Source of the DNA: Arthrobacter sp. QXT-31
GTDB lineage: Bacteria > Actinomycetota > Actinomycetes > Actinomycetales > Micrococcaceae
DNA: 64,000 nt
Direction of reading: 5' to 3'
NCBI RefSeq assembly: GCF_001969265.1
Contig: NZ_CP019304.1
Span: 1,116,001 to 1,180,000 of the forward strand
Below the pieces are notes generated by a model. The model was given only the letters and a program-made list of their open reading frames with translations. It made no database searches and was not told the origin of the DNA. This document shows, piece by piece, positions 44,136 through 52,362 of this stretch. A program made the position numbers and the translations under genes. Position 1 is the stretch's first letter; the number at the start of each line of letters is the position of its first letter.

Positions 44136-44456
44136 CTATTTACCGGGAGCCCTGTACGACGGCGTCTTCTTGGATGCTTCGTCAATCTCTTCGGGCGTCA
44201 GGAGCGGCTTCAGGCGCACGTATACATTGCCCGACGAATTGATCATCAGCGCAAGGGCTGCCGCGCTGGCCGTGTCCGGGACATCGAAGACACCCAGGAC
44301 ATCGGTGCTCCCGAAGGCGTAGTAGAAACTCTCGAGTGAGCCGCCCACGGAGCTGAGGGCCTCCTCCAGCGCGGCACGCCGCTGGGTGCCGCCTTCACGC
44401 AAGAGCCCCTTGATTCCGTCTCCCACATAATTGGCTTCAAACAGGTACTTGGTCAT
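44136..44456 (-). CDS. GYD-domain protein
   Basis: A 106-residue protein from ATG 44456. MTKYLFEANYVGDGIKGLLREGGTQRRAAL and VGGSLESFYYAFGSTDVLGVFDVPDTASAAAL are the characteristic GYD segments, a small ferredoxin-like fold of unknown role, often found as a small stand-alone protein. The frame is open to 44720 but the family starts here. Confidence 0.87.
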   Translation of the reverse strand: MTKYLFEANYVGDGIKGLLREGGTQRRAALEEALSSVGGSLESFYYAFGSTDVLGVFDVPDTASAAALALMINSSGNVYVRLKPLLTPEEIDEASKKTPSYRAPGK

Positions 44457-44757
44457 GGTTTTTCCTGTCCATTGCAATCCAGGACGCGGGCACCCGAGGA
44501 CATGCCTGACACCCAGGGCGAAGGGTCCTGGAACGGTCCCCCAAATGGGGCTGTGCGCACAGCGTAGGCCCACATCCCTGCACTGACAACGGCCCCCTGA
44601 CAACGGCCAGGGCAAACTCCGCGGAGGGAGTACCAGCCGGGCCTGACGGAAAGCGGAGCCCGGCGGTAGCCTGAAGGGAAAATACGGGCCGCGGCCGCCG
44701 GCACAAGCCCGGCAACGCACTCCGGTTGCGGTCCATCACCCGGGACGGGAGACGCCG
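44457..44757. other. Divergent intergenic region
   Basis: About 300 bases upstream of both the GYD gene and the TPR-LuxR gene. Two near-identical segments, CCCCTGACAACGGCC and ACTGACAACGGCC (about 44580-44610), are visible and could be a regulator-binding site. No gene seen. Confidence 0.45.
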
Positions 44758-46431
44758 GTGTTTTCACTCGCAGAGGGACGGGAAGCCTACGCCGAACGGC
44801 GCTGGCCGGACGCCGTCGGGCAGTACACGGCAGCCGAGCGCGACACCGAACTGCCGGCCACCGACCTGGAACAGCTGGCCACCTCCGTCATCCTCGCCGG
44901 CGGGCCTGCTGAGGGCACGGAAATTCTGGCCCGGGCGCACCTGAGGTACCTTGCCGACGGCGACTACGACGCCGCCGCCCGGTGCGCGGCCTGGACCGGG
45001 CTGAACCTCATGCTGCAGGGAGAACCGGCGCGCGGCGCAGGCTGGTTTGCCCGGGCCCGGCGGATCGTCGAGGACCTGCCCGCGCCCTGCCGCTTCGAGG
45101 GCCTGCTGTTCGTCCCCGTCGGGCTGGGCGCCCTGTACCAGGGAGACGGACAAGCCGCCGCGGAAGCCTTCGCCCGTGCAGGTGAACTCGGACGGCAGCG
45201 TGGCGATCCGGATGCTGCAGCGCTCGGCGTGCTGGGCCTTGGCCAGGCAACCATCCTGCTCGGCCGGTTCGAGGAAGGCCTGGCCCTGCTGGACGAGGCC
45301 ATGGTGGCCGCGACCGTCGGGGAAGTGTCCCCGTTCCCCGCCGGGATCATCTACTGCGCCGTGATTGAGACCTGCCGCCTCGCCTTCGACCTGCACCGGG
45401 CGCAGGAGTGGACCCGCGCGCTGGACCGGTGGTGCCAGGCACAGCAGCACCTGGTGTTCTTCAGCGGTCAGTGCCAGATGCACCGTGCCGAACTCTACCG
45501 GCTGCACGGCGCCTGGTCCGAGGCACTGGACGCCGCCACAACCGCCCAGGATCTTGCCGTCCGCGGGGATCCGATGGCCATCTACGGCAGCTTCTATGAG
45601 CAGGGCGAAATCCACCGGCTGCGCGGCAACTTTGACGACGCCGAGGCCTGCTACCTGCACGCCCTCGAGACCGGCTTTCCGCCGCAGCCCGGGCTGGCGC
45701 TCCTGCGTCTGGCCCAGGGCAGGCCGGCCCAGGCCCAGACCCTGCTGCGGCAGGCCATGACCGGAGTCGGGCCCGACTACCGCCGCCGGATGCTCGCTGC
45801 CTGTGTCGACATCGAACTCGCCGCCGGCGATGCGGAGGCGGCACGGGCCGCCGCCGACGAGCTGGCCTCGCTGTCCGGCGCGCTTGACATGCCCATGCTG
45901 CATGCCCTGGCCGACCAGTCCCGGGCCGCCCTGCTCCTCCACGACGGCGACGCCGCGGCCGCCCTCGTGCTGATCCGCCGCGCCTGGTCCCGCTGGTTCA
46001 GCCTCGACGTGCCGTTCGAAGCAGCCCGCTGCCGCGCCCTGATGGCCAGCGTCTGTGCCGCGCTCGGCGATGAGGAATCCGCAAGGCTGGAGCGTGCGGC
46101 GGCACGGGCCGTCTTTGCCGAGCTAGGCGCGGCGCCGGCACTCTCGGAGCTCGAGGAGCCGACGCCGGTTGGCCGGGCAGTGGCGGCCGGGGCAGCGGCT
46201 GCCGGAGCAGCCGCCGTGCCATCCACCGATATCGACGCCGGGCCGCTCACCACGCGCGAAACCGAAGTTCTGCACCTGGTCTCCACCGGACTGAGCAACC
46301 GGGACATCGCCGCCGAGCTGTTCATCAGCGAGAAGACGGTGGCGCGGCACCTGAGCAACATCTTCACCAAGCTGGGACTGACCTCCCGGGCCGCGGCCAC
46401 GGCCTACGCCTACCAGCACGGACTGGCCTGA
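44758..46431 (+). CDS. LuxR-type regulator with TPR-like sensory region
   Basis: A 557-residue regulator from GTG 44758 (GGGAGA upstream). Residues about 1-465 are helical tetratricopeptide-like pairs (AEGREAYAERRWPDAVGQYTAAE, AARCAAWTGLNLMLQGEPARGAGWF, GLGALYQGDGQAAAEAFARAGELG). A flexible Ala-rich linker leads to the LuxR helix-turn-helix (LTTRETEVLHLVSTGLSNRDIAAELFISEKTVARHLSNIFTKLGLTSRA). It is the LAL-like type without the ATPase domain. The two genes behind it, a PQ-loop protein and a flavin monooxygenase, are probable targets. Confidence 0.87.
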   Translation: MFSLAEGREAYAERRWPDAVGQYTAAERDTELPATDLEQLATSVILAGGPAEGTEILARAHLRYLADGDYDAAARCAAWTGLNLMLQGEPARGAGWFARARRIVEDLPAPCRFEGLLFVPVGLGALYQGDGQAAAEAFARAGELGRQRGDPDAAALGVLGLGQATILLGRFEEGLALLDEAMVAATVGEVSPFPAGIIYCAVIETCRLAFDLHRAQEWTRALDRWCQAQQHLVFFSGQCQMHRAELYRLHGAWSEALDAATTAQDLAVRGDPMAIYGSFYEQGEIHRLRGNFDDAEACYLHALETGFPPQPGLALLRLAQGRPAQAQTLLRQAMTGVGPDYRRRMLAACVDIELAAGDAEAARAAADELASLSGALDMPMLHALADQSRAALLLHDGDAAAALVLIRRAWSRWFSLDVPFEAARCRALMASVCAALGDEESARLERAAARAVFAELGAAPALSELEEPTPVGRAVAAGAAAAGAAAVPSTDIDAGPLTTRETEVLHLVSTGLSNRDIAAELFISEKTVARHLSNIFTKLGLTSRAAATAYAYQHGLA

Positions 46432-46550
46432 ACCGCCCCCGCACAGAAACCCCTGCGCAGAAATACCCATTCTCCGCCACCCGAATTCCGCCGCGGAAAT
46501 GGGTAATTCGCCCGATTCGCCGACAGGCTGCGAAAAATAGCGTTAGTGGC

Positions 46551-46874
46551 ATGAACGCTTCAGTGCTCGCAGGAACGGTTTCCAGCATCCTCTTCGCGGT
46601 GAGCTACCTGCCCATGCTGCTCAAGGCCCTCCGCACGAGGGATCTCGACTCCTACAGCCTCGGCTACCTCGCGCTGAGCAACGTCGCCAATGCAGTGCAC
46701 TCCGTCTACGTCTTCAGCCTTCCGCCGGGACCGATCTGGCTGCTGCATTGCTTCTACGCCGCCGCCTCCGCGCTGCTGCTCATCTGGTTCCTGCAGTTCC
46801 ACAGCGTTCATACCCGCCCAACCGCACCTGCAACATCAAGGAGGAACCACCATGAACACCACCTCAGCAACTGA
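46551..46874 (+). CDS. PQ-loop / SemiSWEET-like membrane protein
   Basis: A 107-residue, three-helix protein from ATG 46551. TVSSILFAVSYLPMLLKALRTRDLDSYSLGYLALSN has the conserved proline in helix 1 and the loop sequence typical of PQ-loop proteins; VYVFSLPPGPIWLLHCFYAAASALLLIWFL follows. SemiSWEETs work as dimers moving small sugars or related solutes. The end of the gene overlaps the monooxygenase start by 23 bp and contains its AAGGAGG site, so the two are coupled. Confidence 0.75.
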   Translation: MNASVLAGTVSSILFAVSYLPMLLKALRTRDLDSYSLGYLALSNVANAVHSVYVFSLPPGPIWLLHCFYAAASALLLIWFLQFHSVHTRPTAPATSRRNHHEHHLSN

Positions 46875-47997
46875 CACCGGCGGCACCGCCAGCACCACCG
46901 CCGTCGACACCGTCATCATCGGCGCCGGACAGGCCGGCCTGGCGCTGGGCTACTACCTGACCCGGCAGCACCGGAACTTTGTGATTCTCGACGGCGGCAC
47001 GCGGGTCGGCGACGCATGGCGCACCCGCTGGGATTCCCTGCGCCTGTTCACGCCGGCCAAGTACAACGGGCTGCCCGGCCTGCCCTTCCCCGGCGATCCG
47101 CTCGCCTTTCCCACCAAGGACGAGCAGGCGGACTATCTGGAGGACTATGCCGCCAGGTTCCACCTGCCGGTCCGGCCCAACACCGCAGTCACCCGGGTGA
47201 GCCACGACGGGCAGCGGTTCCATGTCGCGGCGGGGGCGCGGCGCTGGACGGCCGCCAACGTGGTCCTCGCCACCGGCGCCTGCCATCTGCCCAGGATCCC
47301 GGGCTTTGCGGCGGACCTGCCGTCCGACGTCGTGCAGCTGCACTCGAGTGCGTATAAGAACCCGGCCCAGCTCCGGCCCGGCCCTGTCCTGGTGGTGGGC
47401 TTGGGCAACTCCGGAGCGGAGATCGCGCTGGAGACCAGCAGGTCGCACGAGACCTGGCTGGCCGGCACGGCCCGTGGAGCGGTCCCGTTCCGGCACGGCC
47501 GGACCGCGGCCCGGTTCTTTATCCCGGCGGTCCGCTTCGCCGGACTCCACGTGCTGAACAGGAATACTCCGGTGGGGCGCAAGGTGCTGCCCAAGCTGGC
47601 CGCCATGGGCAGGCCGCTGATCCGCACCAAGGTCCCGGACCTCATCGCGGCCGGGGTCCAGCTGGTGCCCCGGGTTTCCGGGGTGCGGGACGGCGAGATA
47701 GTGCTCGACGACGGGCGGCGGCTATCCGCGGCGAACGTCATTTGGTGCACCGGCTTCCGGGAGGACTACTCGTGGCTGGATCTTCCGGCCCTGCCGGCGG
47801 ACTGGCGGGCGCAGCAGCACCGCGGGATCGTGGATGCACTGCCGGGCCTGTACCTGCTGGGAAACGACCTCCTCTTCGCCGCAGCCTCCGAAACCCTGCC
47901 CGGTGTGTGCCGGGACGCCGGGTACCTGGCGAAGCACCTAGCCACCGCGCGGGAACCGCGGAAGGACGCTGCCGTTCGGGCCGGGCTGGCCGCCTGA
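46852..47997 (+). CDS. Flavin-containing monooxygenase (class B type)
   Basis: A 381-residue enzyme from ATG 46852. FAD-binding VDTVIIGAGQAGLALGYYLTRQ, NADPH-binding VLVVGLGNSGAEIALE, and the linking motif VVLATGACHLPRIPGF plus late VIWCTGFREDY are those of YhhY/CzcO-like flavin monooxygenases. The Baeyer-Villiger fingerprint FxGxxxHxxxW is not obvious. The TPR-LuxR, PQ-loop, monooxygenase order suggests an inducible unit for a small substrate; which one is unknown. Confidence 0.87.
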   Translation: MNTTSATDTGGTASTTAVDTVIIGAGQAGLALGYYLTRQHRNFVILDGGTRVGDAWRTRWDSLRLFTPAKYNGLPGLPFPGDPLAFPTKDEQADYLEDYAARFHLPVRPNTAVTRVSHDGQRFHVAAGARRWTAANVVLATGACHLPRIPGFAADLPSDVVQLHSSAYKNPAQLRPGPVLVVGLGNSGAEIALETSRSHETWLAGTARGAVPFRHGRTAARFFIPAVRFAGLHVLNRNTPVGRKVLPKLAAMGRPLIRTKVPDLIAAGVQLVPRVSGVRDGEIVLDDGRRLSAANVIWCTGFREDYSWLDLPALPADWRAQQHRGIVDALPGLYLLGNDLLFAAASETLPGVCRDAGYLAKHLATAREPRKDAAVRAGLAA

Positions 47998-48012
47998 CCG
48001 TCGTCGGGCTTC

Positions 48013-48855
48013 TCAGGCACGTACGCCGGCGAAGCGCTTGATAAGCGAGTCGAACGTGCGGTCGGGCAGGGTCCGGCTGAGCCAGATCAAGGGGGTTGCC
48101 CCGATGCCGACGCTGTAGCGGGTGCGCGGCTTGCGGGCGGTGGCCGCCTTTACGATAGCGCGGCCCACGACCTCGGGCGGCGACGCTAGCCGGTAGCCCG
48201 GCTCCGAGCTCGCGGAGAGCGTCTTACTCATGGCCTCCGCCTGCACTCGGTACGGTCCGTGTCCGGAGGTGGCGCGCAGCTTGCCGGCGGCGATGGCACC
48301 CCATTCGCTGCGGGTCCCGCCGGCCTGGATGACGACGACGTCGATGCCAAACTGCGCCAACTCCAGGCGCAGCGCGTCGCTGAGGCCCTCCACCGCGTAC
48401 TTGCTGGCGTTGTACCAGGCACCTAGCGGCGTGGCGAACCGGCCGCCCATCGAGCTGATATTGATGATCGTGCCGCTCTTCTGGGTCCGCATGTGGGGCA
48501 CCACCAGCTGCGTCAGCCGCGCGAGCCCGAGCACGTTGACGTCCAGCTGGGCCTGCGCCTCGGCGAGCGGGGCTTCCTCCAGGGAGCCGTAGGAGCCGTA
48601 GCCGGCATTGTTCACGAGGACGTCGATGCGCCCCTCGTCCGTAATGATGCGCTCGACGGCGGCCCGTGCCGACGCGTCGTCCGTGACGTCGAGCGAGAGC
48701 GTCCGGATGCCCGCCTGCTCGAGGGCTGCCATCCGGTCCGCCCGCCGCGCTGCCGCGTACACCGTGAAGCCGGCGTCCTTGAGCTGGCGCGCGGCGACCT
48801 CGCCGATTCCTGACGAACCGCCGGTGACGAGTGCAACCTTCTTGTCCATGTCCAT
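48013..48855 (-). CDS. Short-chain dehydrogenase/reductase
   Basis: A 280-residue enzyme from ATG 48855, six bases behind AAGGGA (an in-frame TTG at 48861 is possible). Classical SDR motifs: ALVTGGSSGIGEVAA (cofactor, with R36-R37-like basic residues that favour NADPH), NNAGYGSYG, catalytic S138-x12-Y-x3-K in ISSMGG to WYNASKYAVEG. Divergent from the TetR gene; the three operator-like sites between them suggest TetR control. Confidence 0.88.
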   Translation of the reverse strand: MDMDKKVALVTGGSSGIGEVAARQLKDAGFTVYAAARRADRMAALEQAGIRTLSLDVTDDASARAAVERIITDEGRIDVLVNNAGYGSYGSLEEAPLAEAQAQLDVNVLGLARLTQLVVPHMRTQKSGTIINISSMGGRFATPLGAWYNASKYAVEGLSDALRLELAQFGIDVVVIQAGGTRSEWGAIAAGKLRATSGHGPYRVQAEAMSKTLSASSEPGYRLASPPEVVGRAIVKAATARKPRTRYSVGIGATPLIWLSRTLPDRTFDSLIKRFAGVRA

Positions 48856-48896
48856 TCCCAATCCCTTGTCCTGGCTGACTCCGGCCCACCCCTAAA

Positions 48897-48954
48897 GGAC
48901 CGCTGGTCTCTAACATAAGAGACCGCTGTTCTACAGTCAAGAGACCTCCGGTCT
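48897..48954. promoter_or_regulatory. Three TetR operator-like sites
   Basis: AGACC-N3-GGTCT-type sites occur at 48897-48909 (GGACCGCTGGTCT), 48920-48932 (AGACCGCTGTTCT) and 48942-48954 (AGACCTCCGGTCT, perfect). Their starts are 23 and 22 bases apart, about two helical turns, and the last abuts the -10 element of the TetR gene. Confidence 0.8.
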
Positions 48955-48955
48955 G

Positions 48956-48961
48956 TAAAAT
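48956..48961 (+). promoter_or_regulatory. -10 element of the leaderless TetR transcript
   Basis: TAAAAT is followed by six bases and then ATG 48968, with no ribosome-binding site; transcription would begin at the A of ATG. Confidence 0.6.
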
Positions 48962-48967
48962 GTGGGC

Positions 48968-49645
48968 ATGAGTACTTTTCAGCGCGCCAGAAGCGAGGAC
49001 CAGCGGGAGGCCAGGCGCCAGGCCATCCTGCAGACGGCGGCGGGGATGCTGGCCGAGATGCCGGTCTCTGCGGTCAGCCTCAACGAGCTCAGCCGCCGGG
49101 TGGGGCTGGCGAAGTCGAACGTGCTGCGGTACTTCGATTCCCGCGAGGCGGTGCTGCTCGACCTGCTCGTGCAGCTCGCAGGAGACTTCTTCACGCAGGT
49201 CGGGCAACAGTTGCCCGAGGCCGTCGAGGCGCATGGTCCGGTTCGGGCACGGGCCGAAGGCGTAGCCGCGGCACTGTCAGCGACGCTCGCGGCGCATCCG
49301 ACGCTGTGCGAGCTGCTCAGCGTCCAGGCGGGCGTCCTCGAGCACAACGTCTCCGCGGAGACGGTGGCGAAGTACAAGCGGGACGGCTACAACAGCCTCG
49401 CCGGATTCACGGGCGTACTTCGCCAGGTCCTCCCGGAGTTCAGCGAGGAGGAGGCCGCCGAAGCAACGAGGACCATCGTGGTGTTTGCCGGCGCGCTGTG
49501 GACGCACGCCAATCCACCCCGGAGCGTCCGGGACGCGTATGCCGCCGACCCGTCCCTCGTCTTCCTGCCCGAGGGTTTCGCGGGGTCCCTGGAGCGGACC
49601 ATCAGCATCGTCCTCATGGGGCTGCTGGCGGACAAAGCGGAATAG
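48968..49645 (+). CDS. TetR-family regulator
   Basis: A 225-residue regulator from ATG 48968. Residues about 12-60 form the helix-turn-helix (REARRQAILQTAAGMLAEMPVSAVSLNELSRRVGLAKSNVLRYFDSREAVLLDL). The remaining helices bind an unknown ligand. It probably represses itself and the divergent SDR gene through the three sites. The start was fixed by the -10 position, as no Shine-Dalgarno sequence is present. A hairpin begins in its stop codon. Confidence 0.87.
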   Translation: MSTFQRARSEDQREARRQAILQTAAGMLAEMPVSAVSLNELSRRVGLAKSNVLRYFDSREAVLLDLLVQLAGDFFTQVGQQLPEAVEAHGPVRARAEGVAAALSATLAAHPTLCELLSVQAGVLEHNVSAETVAKYKRDGYNSLAGFTGVLRQVLPEFSEEEAAEATRTIVVFAGALWTHANPPRSVRDAYAADPSLVFLPEGFAGSLERTISIVLMGLLADKAE

Positions 49646-49674
49646 CCGCCGGGACATTGAGATGTCCCGGCGGC
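49645..49674. terminator. Bidirectional terminator
   Basis: A 13-bp perfect stem GCCGCCGGGACAT with its complement around TGAG, starting in the TetR stop codon and lying between convergent genes. Confidence 0.85.
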
Positions 49675-49737
49675 AGCTCTGCTTACCCGGCCCAACTGCT
49701 TATCGGCAGGGGCGGTGGCTACTGGGCCCTGTGCGGA

Positions 49738-50022
49738 TTACCGGTGGGCGTAGGTCAGGCAGTCGGCGTTGTCCTTGCCCGGGCCCACGTGGACTTCGGG
49801 GGCCTGGCACATCAGGTGGTCGTTGTGGACGCACTCAGTGCGCTGGCAGGCTCCGACGTCGGCCAGCACCTTGGGCAGCCCGCCATGGCTGCCGGTGTCG
49901 ATGAAGGTTGCACAGTGGGCGTGGTCTTCGGCCCCGCCGACCGTGATGGCTGCGGCGTTGCAGTTGGTGTGGTCGTTGAAGGAACAGTTGGTTACGCTAC
50001 AGTCCGCGACGTGCGATGTCAT
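49738..50022 (-). CDS. DUF1540 protein with two cysteine clusters
   Basis: A 94-residue protein from ATG 50022 (GGAGGAT upstream). It has two DUF1540 units, VADCSVTNCSFNDHTNC (ending HAHCATF) and VGACQRTECVHNDHLMC (ending NADCLTY), each with four cysteines plus conserved histidine, so each could hold a metal ion. Function unknown; widespread in actinobacteria and Firmicutes. Confidence 0.87.
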   Translation of the reverse strand: MTSHVADCSVTNCSFNDHTNCNAAAITVGGAEDHAHCATFIDTGSHGGLPKVLADVGACQRTECVHNDHLMCQAPEVHVGPGKDNADCLTYAHR

Positions 50023-50151
50023 GTTCGGATCCTCCGTACTCCGGCGCCCGGTCTGGCCGCTCGTTGTTCCTAACGTAGGCCTGCTGGCGCCCATCAAAAA
50101 GACCCAATTGTTTGACGTAATTGCGGTGCCGGCCCTAGCCGGCGACGCCCG

Positions 50152-51084
50152 TCAGCGGCTGCAGAGCTCCGGTCCCGCCACCGGTGTCCCGTTGACTCCG
50201 GATCCAGCCTTGCCCAGGCTCCAGTAGCCGCGGAATTCAGACATTTTGGGGTTCAGGCCGACGCGGTCCACCAGGTACCGGCGGAGTGTTTTGACCGTTC
50301 CGGCTTCTGCCCCAATCCATGCGTACAGAGTGCCCGGATCCGTTCCGGTCTGCTCCGTAGCGGCAGGGAGGGTGTGCTGGACGGCGTCGAACAGCAGGTC
50401 CCCACGCTGTGCCTGCACGGGTGTGCGAGGCAGCCACGCCACTTCGATGCCGGAGTTGGTGGCGATGTCCTGGATGTCCGCCGCGTCCGGGACTTCCAGG
50501 AACGCGTGGCCGCTGATGCCGGCGGGAAGTGCTTCCAGCACGGAGCAGATAGCCGGGACGGCGGTTTCATCGCCCGCCAGGAAAACCCGGCGGGCTTCCT
50601 GCGGCGCCCATCTGATTCCGGTTTCGGACGGCAGCCGGGCCGGGACGGTGGCATCGGGTCCGATGAGCAGGGCAGGCTGTCCCGGAGCGGCGCCTGCCGC
50701 CCAGTCGGAGCCCGGCCCGCTGCCGCCGCCGTGGGCATGGAGGACAAAGTCAACGTCCAGTTCCGTGCCGCTTGGACTGGTTCGTTTGGTCCGCACGGTG
50801 TAGCTGCGGATGAAGCCGCGCGCGGGCTGTTCCATCCTCAGCCAGTCCTGGTACCAGCCTTCGTAAAGGGTGCCGTCCGGCGCCCCCGGCCTGGACAGGG
50901 TGTGGCCGGGCACCGGCAGCAGCAGCTTGATTCTCAAATCCAGCGTGGGTCCCGGGACGCCAAAGCGCTGCAGGGACGGCCCCGTGAAGGTGATGCGCCG
51001 AAAGGTCGCGGAGATGTCCTGCACCCTGCTGACGGTTACATCGAAAACCCGTGCCGGGTAGCAGGCCGGTAATGCGGCGGTCAT
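50152..51084 (-). CDS. Siderophore-interacting protein (FAD-dependent ferric-siderophore reductase)
   Basis: A 310-residue enzyme from ATG 51084 (AAAGGAG upstream). The N-terminal FAD domain has RITFTGPSLQRF, the flavin motif RSYTVR and VDFVLHAHGGGSGPGSDWA; the C-terminal NAD(P)H part has RVFLAGDETAVPAI and YAWIGAEAGTVKTLRRYLV. It releases iron from imported siderophores by reduction. Same direction as the binding-protein gene, 146 bases after it, in an iron-uptake locus. Confidence 0.9.
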   Translation of the reverse strand: MTAALPACYPARVFDVTVSRVQDISATFRRITFTGPSLQRFGVPGPTLDLRIKLLLPVPGHTLSRPGAPDGTLYEGWYQDWLRMEQPARGFIRSYTVRTKRTSPSGTELDVDFVLHAHGGGSGPGSDWAAGAAPGQPALLIGPDATVPARLPSETGIRWAPQEARRVFLAGDETAVPAICSVLEALPAGISGHAFLEVPDAADIQDIATNSGIEVAWLPRTPVQAQRGDLLFDAVQHTLPAATEQTGTDPGTLYAWIGAEAGTVKTLRRYLVDRVGLNPKMSEFRGYWSLGKAGSGVNGTPVAGPELCSR

Positions 51085-51230
51085 CAGGTACTCCTTTTCC
51101 GGGCGGTCGGTCCGGGCAGGCCGGTCGAAATGGTGCAACGACAGGGCGGGCGGGCCGGCCGAAACGGTGCAGGGACGCGGCAGCCGGGCCAGGTGTGTGG
51201 TTCCTGGCCCGGCCGCTGCGTTCGGCGGGG

Positions 51231-52235
51231 CTACGGCAGGTGGGGGTCCACGCCGTAGTGCTCTGCCAGATCGGTGATTACCGCGTGGGCGCCCTGAATG
51301 CTCACGGACGCGAGGAAGGTGGCGTCCTCAACAGGCTTAACCTCACCCTGCAGCTTCTTCCACAGAGGGTTGGACTGGAACTTCTCCTGCTGGGCGCGGG
51401 CTTTGTCCCCTTCTTCGCCCGGCGGGGTGAAGGCGCTGACCATGACCAGGCCGGCGTCGCCCTTCAGGATCTGCTCCGAGGACAGCGGGACGAAGATTTC
51501 GGACTCGCTGTCCGGGGCATCCTTCGGGCGCGGGATGCGCATATCGGCCATGATCTCGCCGATGAAGGAGTTGGAGGAGTACAGGCGGGCGGTGTCCCCA
51601 CCGGTGAACCGGATCAGGGAGTACGTTGCGTCAGGCTTCTTGGCGAGGATTTCGGCCCCAACCTTCTGGGCCCGCTCCTCATAGGCCTTCACCAGCTCCT
51701 CGGCCTTGGCCTTCTTTCCGAGGGCCTCCCCGAGGAAGACGACGTTCTCCTTCCAGGTGGGGCCCGTGCTGACGGAGAAGATGGTGGGGGCGATCTTGGA
51801 CAGCTGGGGGTAGAGCGCCTCATGCCGGACCTTGGCGGAGACGATCAGATCCGGCTGCAGTTCGAGGATCTTTTCCAGGTTGGGTTCTGCCAGCGTGCCC
51901 ACGTTGACGGCATCCTTGGTGGCCTCGGCAACGTCGCCGAGGTACGGGGCGAAGGGGGCCTTCGGGTCCTGGCGGTACTGCACGTAGCCCACCAGGTCGG
52001 CTTCGAGCAGGAGGGCGGCATCGATGTAGCTCGGGTCAAGCGCAACGACGCGCTTGGGGGCCGCGTCGATGGTGGTTGAGCCCATGGTGTGTTCCATGGT
52101 CAGCGGGTAGCCGGCGGCTTCTGCCGCCTGGGTCGTGGGCTGGGTGGACGCCGCCGGGGCGCCGCAGCCTGCAATGGCAAGCAGGGCCAGGGCGGCAGTG
52201 GCAGCACCGAGCTGCTTGAGGATGCGTGTTTTCAC
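51231..52235 (-). CDS. Siderophore ABC transporter substrate-binding lipoprotein
   Basis: A 334-residue lipoprotein from GTG 52235. Signal and lipobox LLAIAGC (C24), then the class III periplasmic-binding fold: PKRVVALDPSYIDAALLLEADLVGYV, NLEKILELQPDLIVS, PTIFSVSTGPTWKENVVFLGEALGK. It delivers ferric siderophore to the permease encoded divergently. The upstream gap carries an iron box, so expression is expected only in iron shortage. Confidence 0.9.
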   Translation of the reverse strand: MKTRILKQLGAATAALALLAIAGCGAPAASTQPTTQAAEAAGYPLTMEHTMGSTTIDAAPKRVVALDPSYIDAALLLEADLVGYVQYRQDPKAPFAPYLGDVAEATKDAVNVGTLAEPNLEKILELQPDLIVSAKVRHEALYPQLSKIAPTIFSVSTGPTWKENVVFLGEALGKKAKAEELVKAYEERAQKVGAEILAKKPDATYSLIRFTGGDTARLYSSNSFIGEIMADMRIPRPKDAPDSESEIFVPLSSEQILKGDAGLVMVSAFTPPGEEGDKARAQQEKFQSNPLWKKLQGEVKPVEDATFLASVSIQGAHAVITDLAEHYGVDPHLP

Positions 52236-52274
52236 AGGGTTACTTTCGAAACGGTGTGTCGGGGATGAGACATC

Positions 52275-52293
52275 TTAGGAGAGGCTTACCTAT
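52275..52293. promoter_or_regulatory. IdeR/DmdR1-type iron box
   Basis: TTAGGAGAGGCTTACCTAT matches 15 of 19 positions of the consensus TTAGGTTAGGCTAACCTAA. Lies between the divergent binding-protein and permease genes, where one site can shut off both. Confidence 0.85.
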
Positions 52294-52362
52294 GTCTGCC
52301 GTAGACTGTAGCAGGCTTTGGGGATTTAGCTCACACATTAGTGACCTAATTAGAAGGATGAC

